From positions 3,162,001-3,226,000 of the forward strand of contig NZ_LT796768.1 in NCBI RefSeq assembly GCF_900167475.1: a stretch of DNA of 64,000 bases, written 5' to 3'. Both the position numbers and the translations under genes were made by a program. The notes below the pieces were generated by a model that was given only the letters and a program-made list of their open reading frames with translations, searched no databases and had not been told where the DNA came from. This DNA comes from Aeromicrobium choanae. Its GTDB lineage: Bacteria; Actinomycetota; Actinomycetes; Propionibacteriales; Nocardioidaceae. Position 1 is the first letter of the stretch; every line of letters begins with the position of its first letter. Below are positions 24,654-33,604 of the stretch, piece by piece.

Positions 24654-25901
24654 TCACTTGTTCAGCTCGGCCTCGAGCTTGGCGTCGGTGGCCTTGGCGA
24701 CCGTGGCGACGTCCTCGCCGTTCGCGATGGCGCCGAAGAACTCCTCCATGACGCTCGACGTCTCGACGGCGGCCCAGTTGGGCGAGGTCGGCGTGAGCTT
24801 GGAGTTTCCGGCCGCGGTGATGGCCGCCGTGGCGAACTCGTCGTCGCCCATGAGCGACGTGAACTCGTCGTTCGCCGGGCCGAGGCCGTTCTTGGCGAGC
24901 AGCTGCTGGTAGTCGTCGCTGTAGATCAGCTTGAGCACCTCGAAGGCCAGGTCCTGGTTCTTGGACTTGGCCGACACGGCGAGGTTCGAGCCGCCGGCGA
25001 AGACCGGGGCGGCCTCACCGTCGACACCCGGCAGCGCGAAGCCACCGAGATCCTCGGCCTTGTCCTCGGCGACCGACCAGCGCGCCCAGCTCGGCGCCAT
25101 GAACATCGCGGCCTCACCGTTGTTGAACGGCGTCCACGCCTCCTCGTCCTTGCCGTCCTTCGGGGCGGTCGTGGCCTTCTCGGCCAGCTGCTGCCACTGC
25201 TCGAGGCCCTGGATCGACTCAGGGCTCGACAGCTTGCCCACCCATGCGTCGCCCTCCTGCACGGCGATGTCGCCGCCGTGCGCGAAGATCCAGCTGATGC
25301 CGTTGCGCCAGTCCTGGCCGGGCAGCCAGAAGCCGCTGTACTTGTCGCCGCCGTCGGCCTTCAGCTGCGTCGCCGCGGCGCTGAAGTCCTCGAGGGTCTT
25401 CGGGGGCTCGAGGCCGGCGTCCTTGAGGGCCTTCTTGCTGTAGAAGACGTAGCGCGATCCCCAGTAGTACGGCACCGCGTAGAGCTTGTCCTCCCACGTG
25501 CCGGCCTCGACGAACGACTCGGGGCCCATGGCGCCCAGCTCGTCGGCCTTGTCGGTCAGGTCGGTGAAGGCGCCGATGCTCGTGAACGAGGCGGCCTGGG
25601 TGTTGCCGATCTCGACGACGTCGGGCGACTCGTCGCTCGGCAGCGCGGTGTTCAGGCGGGTCAGCAGCTCGCCCCAGTCGATGCGCTCGATCTTCAGGGT
25701 CTTGCCGTCGTTCTGGGCGGCGAACTCCTTGGTCAGCCAGTCGCTGGCCTCCTTCGGGGTGTCCTCCTTGCCCGCGAGCCACAGGGTGATGGTGTCGGAC
25801 CCGGCGTCGGACGACGAGTCGTCGTCGCCCCCGCACGCGGCCAGGACGCTCAGGGCGATCCCGGCCACGGCCGCGCTCGCCACGAACTTACGGAGCTTCA
25901 T
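24654..25901 (-). CDS. Sugar-binding lipoprotein of a CUT1 ABC transporter (DasA/NgcE-like)
   Basis: 415 aa from the ATG at 25901 with AGGAGAGG in front. Lipoprotein signal and lipobox LAAC, then a Ser/Asp linker and TITLWLAGKEDTPKEASDWLTKEF. The SBP_bac_1 pattern continues with DVVEIGNTQAASF, YAVPYYWGSRYVFYSKKALKDAGL and W-rich ligand-site segments. It captures the sugar at the cell surface. Amino-sugar genes in the same transcript suggest GlcNAc or chito-oligosaccharides; other sugars are possible. Confidence 0.92.
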   Translation of the reverse strand: MKLRKFVASAAVAGIALSVLAACGGDDDSSSDAGSDTITLWLAGKEDTPKEASDWLTKEFAAQNDGKTLKIERIDWGELLTRLNTALPSDESPDVVEIGNTQAASFTSIGAFTDLTDKADELGAMGPESFVEAGTWEDKLYAVPYYWGSRYVFYSKKALKDAGLEPPKTLEDFSAAATQLKADGGDKYSGFWLPGQDWRNGISWIFAHGGDIAVQEGDAWVGKLSSPESIQGLEQWQQLAEKATTAPKDGKDEEAWTPFNNGEAAMFMAPSWARWSVAEDKAEDLGGFALPGVDGEAAPVFAGGSNLAVSAKSKNQDLAFEVLKLIYSDDYQQLLAKNGLGPANDEFTSLMGDDEFATAAITAAGNSKLTPTSPNWAAVETSSVMEEFFGAIANGEDVATVAKATDAKLEAELNK

Positions 25902-25954
25902 GATGTGCCTCTCCTGCATGATGTGTGGTGGTGGAGTGTTCGGCGGGGCGCACC

Positions 25955-27052
25955 TCACACGACTCCCAGCTCGCGATGGCGCACCAGCGCCGCCGCCCCG
26001 GTCAGGACGAGCTCGTCGTGGGCGACCAGGCGGATCCTGATGCGCTGGGCGACGAAGGGGAGACTCTGGCGGGCGACGGCGGCGCGTGCTGCCTCCAGCA
26101 CGGGGCCGTCGAGCAGGTCGGTCGGTCCGTGCAGGACGACGTCGGCGATGCCGAGGGTCGTCACGATCGGCGTCAGGACAGATCCGAGGAGGTCGCCGAC
26201 GTGGCTGCGGGCCTCGTCGGACCCGGCCGCCCGCAGGGCCGGGGCGCTGAGCAGGGTCTCGAGGCAGCCGCGGTTCCCGCAGGCGCAGGCGGCTCCGTCG
26301 GGATCGACGACGATGTGGCCGATCTCGCCGGCCGAGCGCAGGGGACCGGCCACGGGGTGGCCGTCGACGAGGATGCCGCCGCCGACGCCCTGGCCGATCG
26401 TGACCATCAGCAGGCCGGCGTCGTCGCCGTCGCCGAAGGCTCCCTCGGCGACCGCCGCGATGTTGGCGTCGTTGCCGACGCACACGGGAAGCCCGTGACG
26501 CTCGGTCAGGGTGGCGGCGAGGGGGACGTCCTCCCAGGCCAGGTTCGGCGCCTGCAGGACGACGCCCTCGTCGTCGATGATGCCCGGCGTGCCGACGCCG
26601 ATGCCGAGCACGCGACGGGGTGCGCTCTCGACGAGGTGAGCGACGAGAGTGGACACGTCGTCCACCGCGTCGGCACCCCGGGTGAACGGGGCCTGCTCGC
26701 GCAGGAGGACCTGGCCGTGCAGGTCGACGACGGCGCCGTCGAAGCCCGAGTCGTCGGACAGGTCGACGGCCACGATCACCGGCGCGTCCTGCGAGATCGC
26801 CACGAGCGTCGCAGGCTTGCCCAGGTGGGTGCCGGGCCGCGCGCCGATGTCGTCGACCAGTGACTCCTGCAGCATCTCGGCGACCAGGTCCGACACGGTC
26901 ACGCGGGTCAGCCCGGTCTCGCGAGCGAGGTCCGCGCGGGTCGTGGGCCCGTGGTCCATGAGGTGCTGCAGCAGCAGGGTGCGGTGGTGCCGGCGGGTGT
27001 CGGCCGGACGCACCTTGCCCACCGCACGTCGCGTCGTTGTGGTCGAGGTCAC
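25955..27052 (-). CDS. ROK-family transcriptional repressor (NagC/Mlc type)
   Basis: 365 aa from a GTG. N-terminal wHTH about residues 20-75 (LLQHLMDHGPTTRADLARETGLTRVTVSDLVAEML), then a ROK ligand domain with IVAVDL, GNDANIAAVAEG and the cysteine zinc site ACACGNRGCLETL. It heads the amino-sugar operon and most likely represses it, with release by GlcNAc or its phosphate. An AT-rich inverted repeat directly abuts its start codon, and no SD precedes the start, so the message may be leaderless. Confidence 0.9.
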   Translation of the reverse strand: MTSTTTTRRAVGKVRPADTRRHHRTLLLQHLMDHGPTTRADLARETGLTRVTVSDLVAEMLQESLVDDIGARPGTHLGKPATLVAISQDAPVIVAVDLSDDSGFDGAVVDLHGQVLLREQAPFTRGADAVDDVSTLVAHLVESAPRRVLGIGVGTPGIIDDEGVVLQAPNLAWEDVPLAATLTERHGLPVCVGNDANIAAVAEGAFGDGDDAGLLMVTIGQGVGGGILVDGHPVAGPLRSAGEIGHIVVDPDGAACACGNRGCLETLLSAPALRAAGSDEARSHVGDLLGSVLTPIVTTLGIADVVLHGPTDLLDGPVLEAARAAVARQSLPFVAQRIRIRLVAHDELVLTGAAALVRHRELGVV

Positions 27053-27054
27053 AG

Positions 27055-27075
27055 AGTTAATAAACCAAACTAACT
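27055..27075. promoter_or_regulatory. AT-rich inverted repeat, probable ROK operator
   Basis: AGTTAAT and ACTAACT, 7-base arms with one mismatch, separated by AAACCAA. It begins three bases before the repressor start codon and is strikingly AT-rich for this genome. AT-rich dyads of this kind are typical targets of ROK repressors. It sits between the nag operon and glyS. Confidence 0.6.
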
Positions 27076-27214
27076 AAAGCCCGTCAAGCGTTTCGATGAA
27101 CGTCGGTGCCGACCGCCGGGAGACCGGGGGTATCGTGGACCGCTGACCTCGGGCGCGCGTTGTCACGACGACGCGCAGCGGCCCGCCGACATCCAGCCGG
27201 ACAGGATTTCCTCC

Positions 27215-28600
27215 ATGGCCTCAGTCATCGACACCGTCATCAGCCTCTGCAAACGCCGCGGCTTCGTCTACCAGTGCGGCGAGATCTACGGCGGCACCCG
27301 CTCCGCCTGGGACTACGGGCCGCTCGGCGTCGAGCTCAAGGAGAACGTCAAGCGCCAGTGGTGGCGCTCGATGGTGCAGGGCCGCGACGACGTCGTCGGC
27401 CTCGACTCCTCGGTGATCCTGCCGACGCCGGTGTGGCAGGCCTCGGGCCACCTCGCCGCCTTCGTCGACCCGCTGGTCGAGTGCCTGCAGTGCCACAAGC
27501 GCTACCGCCAGGACCACCTCCAGGAGGCCTACGCCGAGAAGCACGGCCTCGACGACCCCGATGCGGTCGAGATGTCCACGCTGGTCTGCGCGAACTGCGG
27601 CACCCGCGGCCAGTGGACCGAGCCGCGCATGTTCAACGGCCTGCTGAAGACGTTCCTCGGCCCGGTCGAGTCCGAGGAGGGCCTGCACTACCTGCGCCCC
27701 GAGACCGCCCAGGGCATCTTCGTGAACTTCGCGCAGGTCATGACGTCCTCGCGCCAGAAGCCCCCGTTCGGCATCGGCCAGATCGGCAAGAGCTTCCGCA
27801 ACGAGATCACGCCCGGCAACTTCATCTTCCGCACGCGCGAGTTCGAGCAGATGGAGATGGAGTTCTTCGTCAAGCCCGGCGAGGACGAGGAGTGGCACCA
27901 GTACTGGATCGACACGCGCCTCAAGTGGTACACCGACCTCGGCGTGAACCCCGACAACCTGCGCCTCTTCGAGCACCCGGCCGAGAAGCTCTCGCACTAC
28001 TCCAAGCGCACCGTCGACATCGAGTACCGCTTCGGCTTCGCGGGCTCGGAGTTCGGTGAGCTCGAGGGTGTCGCGAACCGCACCGACTTCGACCTGTCCA
28101 CGCACGCCGAGCACTCGGGCCGGGACCTGTCGTACTTCGACCAGGCCAACAACGAGCGCTGGACCCCGTACGTGATCGAGCCGGCTGCCGGCGTGAACCG
28201 CTCGCTGATGGCCTTCCTCGTGGACGCCTACACCGAGGACGAGGCGCCCAACGCCAAGGGCGGCGTGGACAAGCGCACCGTGCTGCGCCTGGACCCGCGG
28301 CTCTCGCCGGTGAAGGCCGCGGTCCTGCCGCTGTCGCGCAACGAGGCCCTGTCGCCCAAGGCGCGCGACCTCGCCGCCGAGTTGCGCCAGAACTGGAACG
28401 TCGACTTCGACGACGCCCAGGCGATCGGCAAGCGCTACCGCCGCCAGGACGAGATCGGCACGCCGTTCTGCATCACCGTCGACTTCGACACGCTCGAGGA
28501 CGACGCCGTCACGATCCGGGAGCGCGACTCGATGTCGCAGGAGCGCATCGGCCTGGACCAGGTCAGCGGGTACCTCGCGTCGCGCCTCGTCGGTTGCTGA
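27215..28600 (+). CDS. glyS: Glycyl-tRNA synthetase, single-chain (alpha-2) type
   Basis: 461 aa. Starts [41 protein letters not shown], the eukaryote/archaea-like GlyRS form. Class II motif 2 is [25 protein letters not shown] and motif 3 lies near the C-terminus; a CxxC...CxxC zinc pair (CLQCHK, CANCG) sits near residues 90-130. The C-terminal anticodon-binding domain follows [17 protein letters not shown]. Charges tRNA-Gly in the cytoplasm. A possible -10, TATCGT, lies at 27131-27136. Confidence 0.97.
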   Translation: MASVIDTVISLCKRRGFVYQCGEIYGGTRSAWDYGPLGVELKENVKRQWWRSMVQGRDDVVGLDSSVILPTPVWQASGHLAAFVDPLVECLQCHKRYRQDHLQEAYAEKHGLDDPDAVEMSTLVCANCGTRGQWTEPRMFNGLLKTFLGPVESEEGLHYLRPETAQGIFVNFAQVMTSSRQKPPFGIGQIGKSFRNEITPGNFIFRTREFEQMEMEFFVKPGEDEEWHQYWIDTRLKWYTDLGVNPDNLRLFEHPAEKLSHYSKRTVDIEYRFGFAGSEFGELEGVANRTDFDLSTHAEHSGRDLSYFDQANNERWTPYVIEPAAGVNRSLMAFLVDAYTEDEAPNAKGGVDKRTVLRLDPRLSPVKAAVLPLSRNEALSPKARDLAAELRQNWNVDFDDAQAIGKRYRRQDEIGTPFCITVDFDTLEDDAVTIRERDSMSQERIGLDQVSGYLASRLVGC

Positions 28601-28602
28601 GC

Positions 28603-29160
28603 ATGCGCGCCCTCGCCGCAGCGGTCCTGCTGCTCGCGCTGGCCGCGTGCTCGAGCGGTGACGCCCAGGAGTCGTCAGCTTCCGAGCCCGGCTTCGAGGT
28701 GCCGACGGGGCTGAGCCTGTCGGATCCGGGCACCGAGAAGAAGGTCCGCGAGTCGATGGCCGTGGCGTACCCGTCGGCCGACGACGAGGCGGGCACCGCG
28801 CTGACGCTGGGCGTCGCCCGGATCGACAAGGTGCCGCGCCGCGACCTCTCGCTGTTCACGGTGCCCGAGGGCATGCAGCCGTACTACGTGCGCGTCGTGA
28901 TGGGGAACCGCGGTCCGGCCGCGGCGGAGTTCCCCGAGGGCCTGCCGTGGTGGCTGCACCTCGCGGGCGACGTGCTCGTGCCGCCGACCGCCACCCCCGC
29001 CGGACTCACCGCGTGCGCGGCGCCGAAGGTCGGCGCGTCCTTCGCGGCCGGTCAGACGGCCAAGGGCTGCCTGCTGTTCCTCGTCCCGCGGGGCACGGCG
29101 GTCGAGTCGGTCGACTTCCAGCCCGGCGACGTCACCACGGCGGTCCGATGGCGACCCTGA
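28603..29160 (+). CDS. Predicted lipoprotein, function unknown
   Basis: 185 aa from the ATG at 28603 just after the glyS stop. Signal MRALAAAVLLLALAACSS with lipobox LAAC. The mature part is beta-rich (ALTLGVARIDKVP, FTVPEGMQPYYVRVVMGNRG) and looks like a small immunoglobulin-like / DUF4352-type fold, which I cannot confirm. The 3' end overlaps the dusB start by 13 bases, so glyS, this gene and dusB probably form one transcript. Confidence 0.78.
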   Translation: MRALAAAVLLLALAACSSGDAQESSASEPGFEVPTGLSLSDPGTEKKVRESMAVAYPSADDEAGTALTLGVARIDKVPRRDLSLFTVPEGMQPYYVRVVMGNRGPAAAEFPEGLPWWLHLAGDVLVPPTATPAGLTACAAPKVGASFAAGQTAKGCLLFLVPRGTAVESVDFQPGDVTTAVRWRP

Positions 29161-30284
29161 CGCGGGGCCTCGACCTCGGGCGCGTCCACGTCGACGTGCC
29201 GGTCGTGCTCGCCCCGATGGCCGGCGTCACGAACGTGGCCTTCCGCCGCCTGTGCGCCGAGCAGGGGGCCGGGCTCTACGTGTGCGAGATGATCACCACC
29301 CGCGGCCTCGTCGAGGGCGACGCCACGAGTCTGTCGATGCTGACGTTCGCCGAGGGCGAGCAGGTCCGCTCGGTGCAGCTGTACGGCATCGACCCCGACA
29401 CCGTCGGCCGTGCCGTGGAGATCCTGTGCGCCGACCACGGCGTCGACCACGTCGACCTCAACTTCGGCTGCCCCGTGCCCAAGGTGACCCGCAAGGGCGG
29501 CGGCTCGGCGCTGCCGTGGAAGGCCACGCTGCTGGGCCAGATCCTCACCGCGGCCGTGAGCGCAGCCGAGCCGTACGGTGTGCCGGTCACGATGAAGACC
29601 CGCAAGGGCATCGACGAGGACCACCTGACCTACCTCGACGCCGGGCGCCTCGCCCAGGACACCGGCTGCGCCGCGATCGCGCTGCACGGCCGCACCGCCG
29701 CGCAGCACTACAGCGGGCGCGCCGACTGGGACGCGATCGGCGAACTCAAGGCCGCCGTCGACATCCCGGTGCTCGGCAACGGCGACATCTGGGAGGCCTC
29801 CGACGCGCTCGCGATGGTCGAGCAGACCGGTTGCGACGGCGTCGTCGTCGGTCGCGGCTGCCTCGGGCGGCCGTGGCTGTTCCGCGATCTCGCGGCCGCC
29901 TTCGACGGCCGCACCGTCGCCACCCTGCCGAACCTCGGCGAGGTCATGGCCGTCATGCGCCGCCACGCCGAGCTGCTGGGGGAGTGGCTGGGCGAGGAGC
30001 GCGGCTGCGTCGAGTTCCGCAAGCACGTCGCGTGGTACCTCAAGGGCTTCCCCGCGGGCTCGAGCGTGCGCGACCGGCTCGGGCACGTCAGCTCCTACCG
30101 GGCGCTCGACGAGCTGCTCAGCGACCTCGACCCCGACGTGCCATTCCCGGTGAGCGAGCTCGGCGTGCCACGTGGCCGCCAGGGCTCCCCGCGCAAGGTC
30201 GTGCTGCCCGAGGGCTGGCTGGATTCCCGTGAGATGTCGGGCGCCATGGACGTGGCCGCCGAGAGCGCGATCAGCGGCGGCTGA
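29148..30284 (+). CDS. dusB: tRNA-dihydrouridine synthase (DusB-like)
   Basis: 378 aa from the ATG at 29148, inside the tail of the lipoprotein gene. FMN barrel: VVLAPMAGVTNVAFRRLC, catalytic Cys in LNFGCPVPKV, TMKTRKGID, ALHGRTAAQHYSG, GNGDI and GVVVGRGCLGRPWLF, all family blocks. It reduces specific uridines in tRNA D-loops with NADPH. The 3' end overlaps the convergent PH-domain gene by 14 bases. Confidence 0.95.
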   Translation: MATLTRGLDLGRVHVDVPVVLAPMAGVTNVAFRRLCAEQGAGLYVCEMITTRGLVEGDATSLSMLTFAEGEQVRSVQLYGIDPDTVGRAVEILCADHGVDHVDLNFGCPVPKVTRKGGGSALPWKATLLGQILTAAVSAAEPYGVPVTMKTRKGIDEDHLTYLDAGRLAQDTGCAAIALHGRTAAQHYSGRADWDAIGELKAAVDIPVLGNGDIWEASDALAMVEQTGCDGVVVGRGCLGRPWLFRDLAAAFDGRTVATLPNLGEVMAVMRRHAELLGEWLGEERGCVEFRKHVAWYLKGFPAGSSVRDRLGHVSSYRALDELLSDLDPDVPFPVSELGVPRGRQGSPRKVVLPEGWLDSREMSGAMDVAAESAISGG

Positions 30285-31590
30285 CCCGGCGCGCCTCGCG
30301 CGCCCGCTCGACCTCCTCGAACGACACGCGGCGCGCGACCTCCGCGTCGAGGTGGGCCGCCTTCGCCGAGACCGGCCCGTCGGGCGTGTGCACGTGCACC
30401 GAGGCGACGCGCAGCCGGCGCTGCAGCGGGCCCTGCGAGAACTCCACCGACTGCACCTTGTGGTGCGGCACGATCGAGCGACTGCGGGTGATCCAGCCCG
30501 TGGCCGTGGTCACCGTGTGGGCGGTGGACTCCAGCCAGCGGTACTTCCAGCCGATCGGCGCGAAGATCCGCGACCTGCTCGTGGGGCGCACCCGGGCGCC
30601 GGTGCCCCGGTCGGGATCGGGGATCAGCTCGTCGACGATCCGCTGGGCGAGGTCGAGGTCGGCGATCGGCAGCAGGGTGGTCGACGAGACGCCGCCACTG
30701 TCGTCGGAGGTGGCGCCGTAGCCGGCGACGTCCACGTCGAGACGTGACCAGCGATAGCGGCGCCAGACGATCGGCTCGACGACGGCGATGCCCTGCACGC
30801 GGTCGTAGGGGATCGTCTGGGAGCTGCGGCTGAGCAGCCCACGCTCGATGCGCAGTCCGCGAGGACTCCGGGACAGCGTGAAGTCCCACTGGGCGAAGAT
30901 CCGGTTGGTGATCATCTGGCCGATGCCCCACAGGGCCGGGATGAGGATGGCCAGCAGGGCCCAGCCGGTCTCGGTGAAGAGGGCGAAGCCGATCGATCCC
31001 ACGGCGGCCAGCACGGTCGCGACGAAGTCCAGCGACAGCAGGGTGCCGATGATGATGCGATCGGGCGGCACGATGTGCAGCACCTGGCGATGCTCCTCCA
31101 GCGGGACTCCGCCGTCGCCCTCGGTCTCCTGGGGCGTGCCGTGGGCGCGCTCGAGCAGGAGCCGGCGCAGCCGACGGGACTCGGTCAGGGTCAGGAAGCG
31201 CAGCCGCGTGCGGGAGTCGGAGCCGCCGGCCATCTCGATCGTCAGCTCGGAGAGCCCGACCAGCCGGGCGATGAGCGGCTCGTTGATGTCGACGGACTGC
31301 AGCCGCTCGAACGGGATCCGCCGCGAGGACTTGAACAGCACGCCCTTCTCGACCCGGACCTCCTGGTCGTCGATCACGTAGCGCGTGAAGAGCCAGCTGA
31401 CCCAGCCGGCCACGGCGCCGAGGACGAAGCCCGCCGGGAGGGACGCGAGCGTCCACCACTGGGGGTCGCTGAAGTCGAGGGCCTGCCACGACACGGCCAC
31501 GGCCACGCCGGCGCCCCAGATCAGGCCCTGCAGCAGCGCGGTGAGCGGGTGGGTGCGGTGCGCCTCAGACGCCGGCGCCATGACCCTCAC
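30271..31590 (-). CDS. Membrane protein with bacterial PH (bPH2) domains, YdbT-like
   Basis: 439 aa; ATG codons at 31590 and 31581 are both possible starts. Several transmembrane pairs alternate with bPH2 domains, each marked by an R/S-x-I-P-(F/Y/H)-x-(R/K)-(L/V)-Q string: SRRIPFERLQSVDI, SQTIPYDRVQGIAV and SIVPHHKVQSVEF. That gives three PH units. The YdbS/YdbT pair in Bacillus affects tolerance to peptide antibiotics; here the role is unproven. Overlaps the partner gene at 31565 by 26 bases. Confidence 0.88.
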   Translation of the reverse strand: MRVMAPASEAHRTHPLTALLQGLIWGAGVAVAVSWQALDFSDPQWWTLASLPAGFVLGAVAGWVSWLFTRYVIDDQEVRVEKGVLFKSSRRIPFERLQSVDINEPLIARLVGLSELTIEMAGGSDSRTRLRFLTLTESRRLRRLLLERAHGTPQETEGDGGVPLEEHRQVLHIVPPDRIIIGTLLSLDFVATVLAAVGSIGFALFTETGWALLAILIPALWGIGQMITNRIFAQWDFTLSRSPRGLRIERGLLSRSSQTIPYDRVQGIAVVEPIVWRRYRWSRLDVDVAGYGATSDDSGGVSSTTLLPIADLDLAQRIVDELIPDPDRGTGARVRPTSRSRIFAPIGWKYRWLESTAHTVTTATGWITRSRSIVPHHKVQSVEFSQGPLQRRLRVASVHVHTPDGPVSAKAAHLDAEVARRVSFEEVERAREARRVSRR

Positions 31591-32080
31591 CGAGATCGGT
31601 CAGCCGGTCGCGCAGGCGGGTGGCCTCGTCGAGGGGGACGCCGGGGATCTCGGCGGCCGTGGACGTGGACGCGGTGTGCAACGTGACCGTGCTGAACCCG
31701 AGCGCGCGGGCGACGGGACCCGACTGCACGTCGACGAACTGCATGCGGCCGTAGGGGACCACCACGAGCCGGCGGAACATGATGCCGCCGCGCACGATGA
31801 AGTCGTCCTCGGCCTCGGCGTAGCCCCAGCTGCGACGGTTGCGCGGTGCCCACCACCAGATCCACGCGATGAGCGCCAACCCGGCGCCGGCGGGGAGCCA
31901 CACGAGCCAGTCCCATCCGCCGAGGGCCCCGTCGAACGGAACCCACAGGCCCGCCGAGAGGAGCAGGAGCACGACGCCGCACGCCGTGCCGATGAGTCCG
32001 CGGGCCGTGGCGAGCTGGGGCGAGACGGCGGTCCACTCGCCTTCGGGGCTGGTGAACAGGTCCTGACGCATGCGATCCAC
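31565..32080 (-). CDS. Membrane protein with one bPH2 domain, YdbS-like
   Basis: 171 aa from a GTG at 32080 (ATG at 32071 is an alternative). Two transmembrane helices near residues 27-68 precede one bPH2 domain with GGIMFRRLVVVPYGRMQFVDVQSGPVARALGFSTVTLHTAS, the diagnostic string. It is the usual small partner of the YdbT-like protein, encoded first in the unit. It probably assembles with it in the plasma membrane. Confidence 0.88.
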   Translation of the reverse strand: MDRMRQDLFTSPEGEWTAVSPQLATARGLIGTACGVVLLLLSAGLWVPFDGALGGWDWLVWLPAGAGLALIAWIWWWAPRNRRSWGYAEAEDDFIVRGGIMFRRLVVVPYGRMQFVDVQSGPVARALGFSTVTLHTASTSTAAEIPGVPLDEATRLRDRLTDLGEGHGAGV

Positions 32081-32104
32081 CCTAGGGCTGCGCCACGCAG
32101 CGTG

Positions 32105-32110
32105 TACGGT
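32105..32110 (+). promoter_or_regulatory. Probable -10 of nagA, near-leaderless
   Basis: TACGGT, eight bases before the GTG start of nagA and with no SD between. A short dyad CTGCG-cca-CGCAG (32088-32100) lies just upstream. No clear -35 was found. Confidence 0.4.
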
Positions 32111-32118
32111 CCCCTCTC

Positions 32119-33267
32119 GTGGGACACCTGATCAGCGCCGCGGCGGTCGTCGACGTCGGAGTCGACCTCGAGCCGGGCTGGGTCGAGGTCGCCGACGGCA
32201 CGATCGTCGCGTCCGGCACGGGCGCTCCTCCGAGGCCCGCCGACGAGCACCACGACGGCATCCTCGCGCCGGGACTCGTCGACGCCCAGATCAACGGCGC
32301 CTACGGGGCTGACTTCGCCGTCGCGACCGACGACGAGTGGGACCGGATCGTCGACGGCCTCGCCGCGACCGGCGTCACCGCGATCGCGCCGACCTTCATC
32401 ACCGCCCCTGTCGAGGACCTCGTCGAGCAGCTGCGGGACTTCCGGGGCCAGCGCACCCGGCTCGCCGGCCGTCCCGGTGCGACGCGCCTGCTCGGTGCCC
32501 ACGTCGAGGGACCATTCATCTCGGCCGCCTGCAAGGGCGCGCACGACGAGGCGTTCCTCGTCGACCCGACGCCCGAGCGCGTCGACGCGCTGATCGAGGC
32601 CGGGGGAGCGGACCTGGGCTACGTGACGCTCGCCCCCGAGCGTGACGGCGCCCTCGAGGCGATCGAGCGGCTCGTCCGTGCCGGGGTCCGGGTGAGCATC
32701 GGCCACAGCGACGCCGACGATGCGACCGCGACTCGCGCCGTGGACGCCGGTGCGACACTCGTGACCCACCTCTACAACGCCCAGCGGGGGCTGGCGCACC
32801 GCGATGGTGGGGTGGTCGGCGTCGCGCTGACCGACGCGCGCCTGACCCCAGGCCTGATCGCCGACGGGCACCACGTCGACCCGATCGCCCTGCAGGTCGC
32901 GTTCGCCAGCGCCGCGGGCCGCATCATGCTCGTCACCGACGACCTGTCGACCTTCGGGATGCCGCCCGGCCGGTACGAGCTCGGGGGAGCCGCGGTCGTC
33001 ATCGACGAGGACCAGCCGGCGCGCCGTGAGGACGGCACGATCGCCGGTGCCGCGGTGCGGCTCGACGCCTGCATCGCCCACGTCGTCCGGGCTGCCGGGG
33101 TCGACGTCGCCACCGCGATCCGGGCGGCCAGCACCGTTCCCGCCGTCGCCCTCGGCGCGCCCGAGCTCGGCACCCTCGCGCCCGGGACTCCCGCCGATCT
33201 GGTCGTGCTGGATGCCGCCGAGCTCCGGGTCTCGCACACGTGGATCGCCGGCCGCCGCTCCGGTTGA
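32119..33267 (+). CDS. nagA: N-acetylglucosamine-6-phosphate deacetylase NagA
   Basis: 382 aa from a GTG. Amidohydrolase with metal and catalytic residues in order: GLVDAQINGAYGADF, Glu in GAHVEGPFIS, His in SIGHSDAD, His in VTHLYNAQRG, catalytic Asp in MLVTDDLST. It removes acetate from GlcNAc-6-P, the step between the ROK kinase and NagB. It lies 5 kb from the nag operon, on the other strand, and lacks the AT-rich ROK dyad found there, so it may be expressed separately. The THLFNAM of many NagA proteins is THLYNAQ here. Confidence 0.94.
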   Translation: MGHLISAAAVVDVGVDLEPGWVEVADGTIVASGTGAPPRPADEHHDGILAPGLVDAQINGAYGADFAVATDDEWDRIVDGLAATGVTAIAPTFITAPVEDLVEQLRDFRGQRTRLAGRPGATRLLGAHVEGPFISAACKGAHDEAFLVDPTPERVDALIEAGGADLGYVTLAPERDGALEAIERLVRAGVRVSIGHSDADDATATRAVDAGATLVTHLYNAQRGLAHRDGGVVGVALTDARLTPGLIADGHHVDPIALQVAFASAAGRIMLVTDDLSTFGMPPGRYELGGAAVVIDEDQPARREDGTIAGAAVRLDACIAHVVRAAGVDVATAIRAASTVPAVALGAPELGTLAPGTPADLVVLDAAELRVSHTWIAGRRSG

Positions 33268-33350
33268 CCGAGCGGCCGACCCGGTGGGACACTGGTAGAC
33301 GCAGCCTTCGCGGCTGCCCTGCCCTCCACCTCTCCTGAACAAGGATGAAC

Positions 33351-33551
33351 ATGGCCAAAGCGCTGTACGGCTACGTCGGTGGCCCGTCCCCTGAGCACGC
33401 TCACGAGGCTGCGGTCCTGCGCCGCCGGATCGGCGACCTCGAGAACGAGGTGCTGCGACTGAAGGCCGAGAACGACGGCCTCCTCGCGCGCCTCGCCGAG
33501 ACCGCGCACGACGGCGACCTCGCCGAGCTGCTCGAGTCCGCTGCTCGCTGA
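33351..33551 (+). CDS. Small coiled-coil protein, function unknown
   Basis: 66 aa from the ATG at 33351, preceded by AAGGA at good spacing; an ATG at 33345 would start too close to it. The N-terminal MAKALYGYVGG motif is followed by a heptad-like helix (VLRRRIGDLENEVLRLKAENDGLLARL). I know this pattern as a conserved actinobacterial small protein without function. It lies upstream of smc; a hairpin/dyad follows its end. Confidence 0.75.
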   Translation: MAKALYGYVGGPSPEHAHEAAVLRRRIGDLENEVLRLKAENDGLLARLAETAHDGDLAELLESAAR

Positions 33552-33566
33552 TCCTGCGGCGTTTCC

Positions 33567-33589
33567 CCTGCGATGGCCGACATCGCAGG
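33567..33589. promoter_or_regulatory. Perfect inverted repeat in the smc promoter
   Basis: CCTGCGAT and ATCGCAGG, perfect 8-base arms around GGCCGAC, ending three bases before the smc -10. It covers where the -35 and spacer would be, so a bound protein should block smc transcription. Alternatively it is the terminator of the small gene ending at 33551; there is no T-run. Confidence 0.5.
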
Positions 33590-33592
33590 CAC

Positions 33593-33598
33593 TAGGCT
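33593..33598 (+). promoter_or_regulatory. Probable -10 of smc, leaderless
   Basis: TAGGCT followed by six bases and the GTG start of smc, with no SD. It fits a transcript starting at the start codon. Confidence 0.55.
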
Positions 33599-33604
33599 GA
33601 CGTC

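Noticed and set aside
23805-26498. 897-codon plus-strand frame opposite the sugar transporter genes
   Set aside because: Shadow of the permease, binding-protein and repressor genes; no recognisable domain.
27076-27214. T-box or other riboswitch ahead of glyS
   Set aside because: The 139-base leader has no T-box core sequence and no clear stem I or antiterminator; only a weak -10 (TATCGT) is visible.
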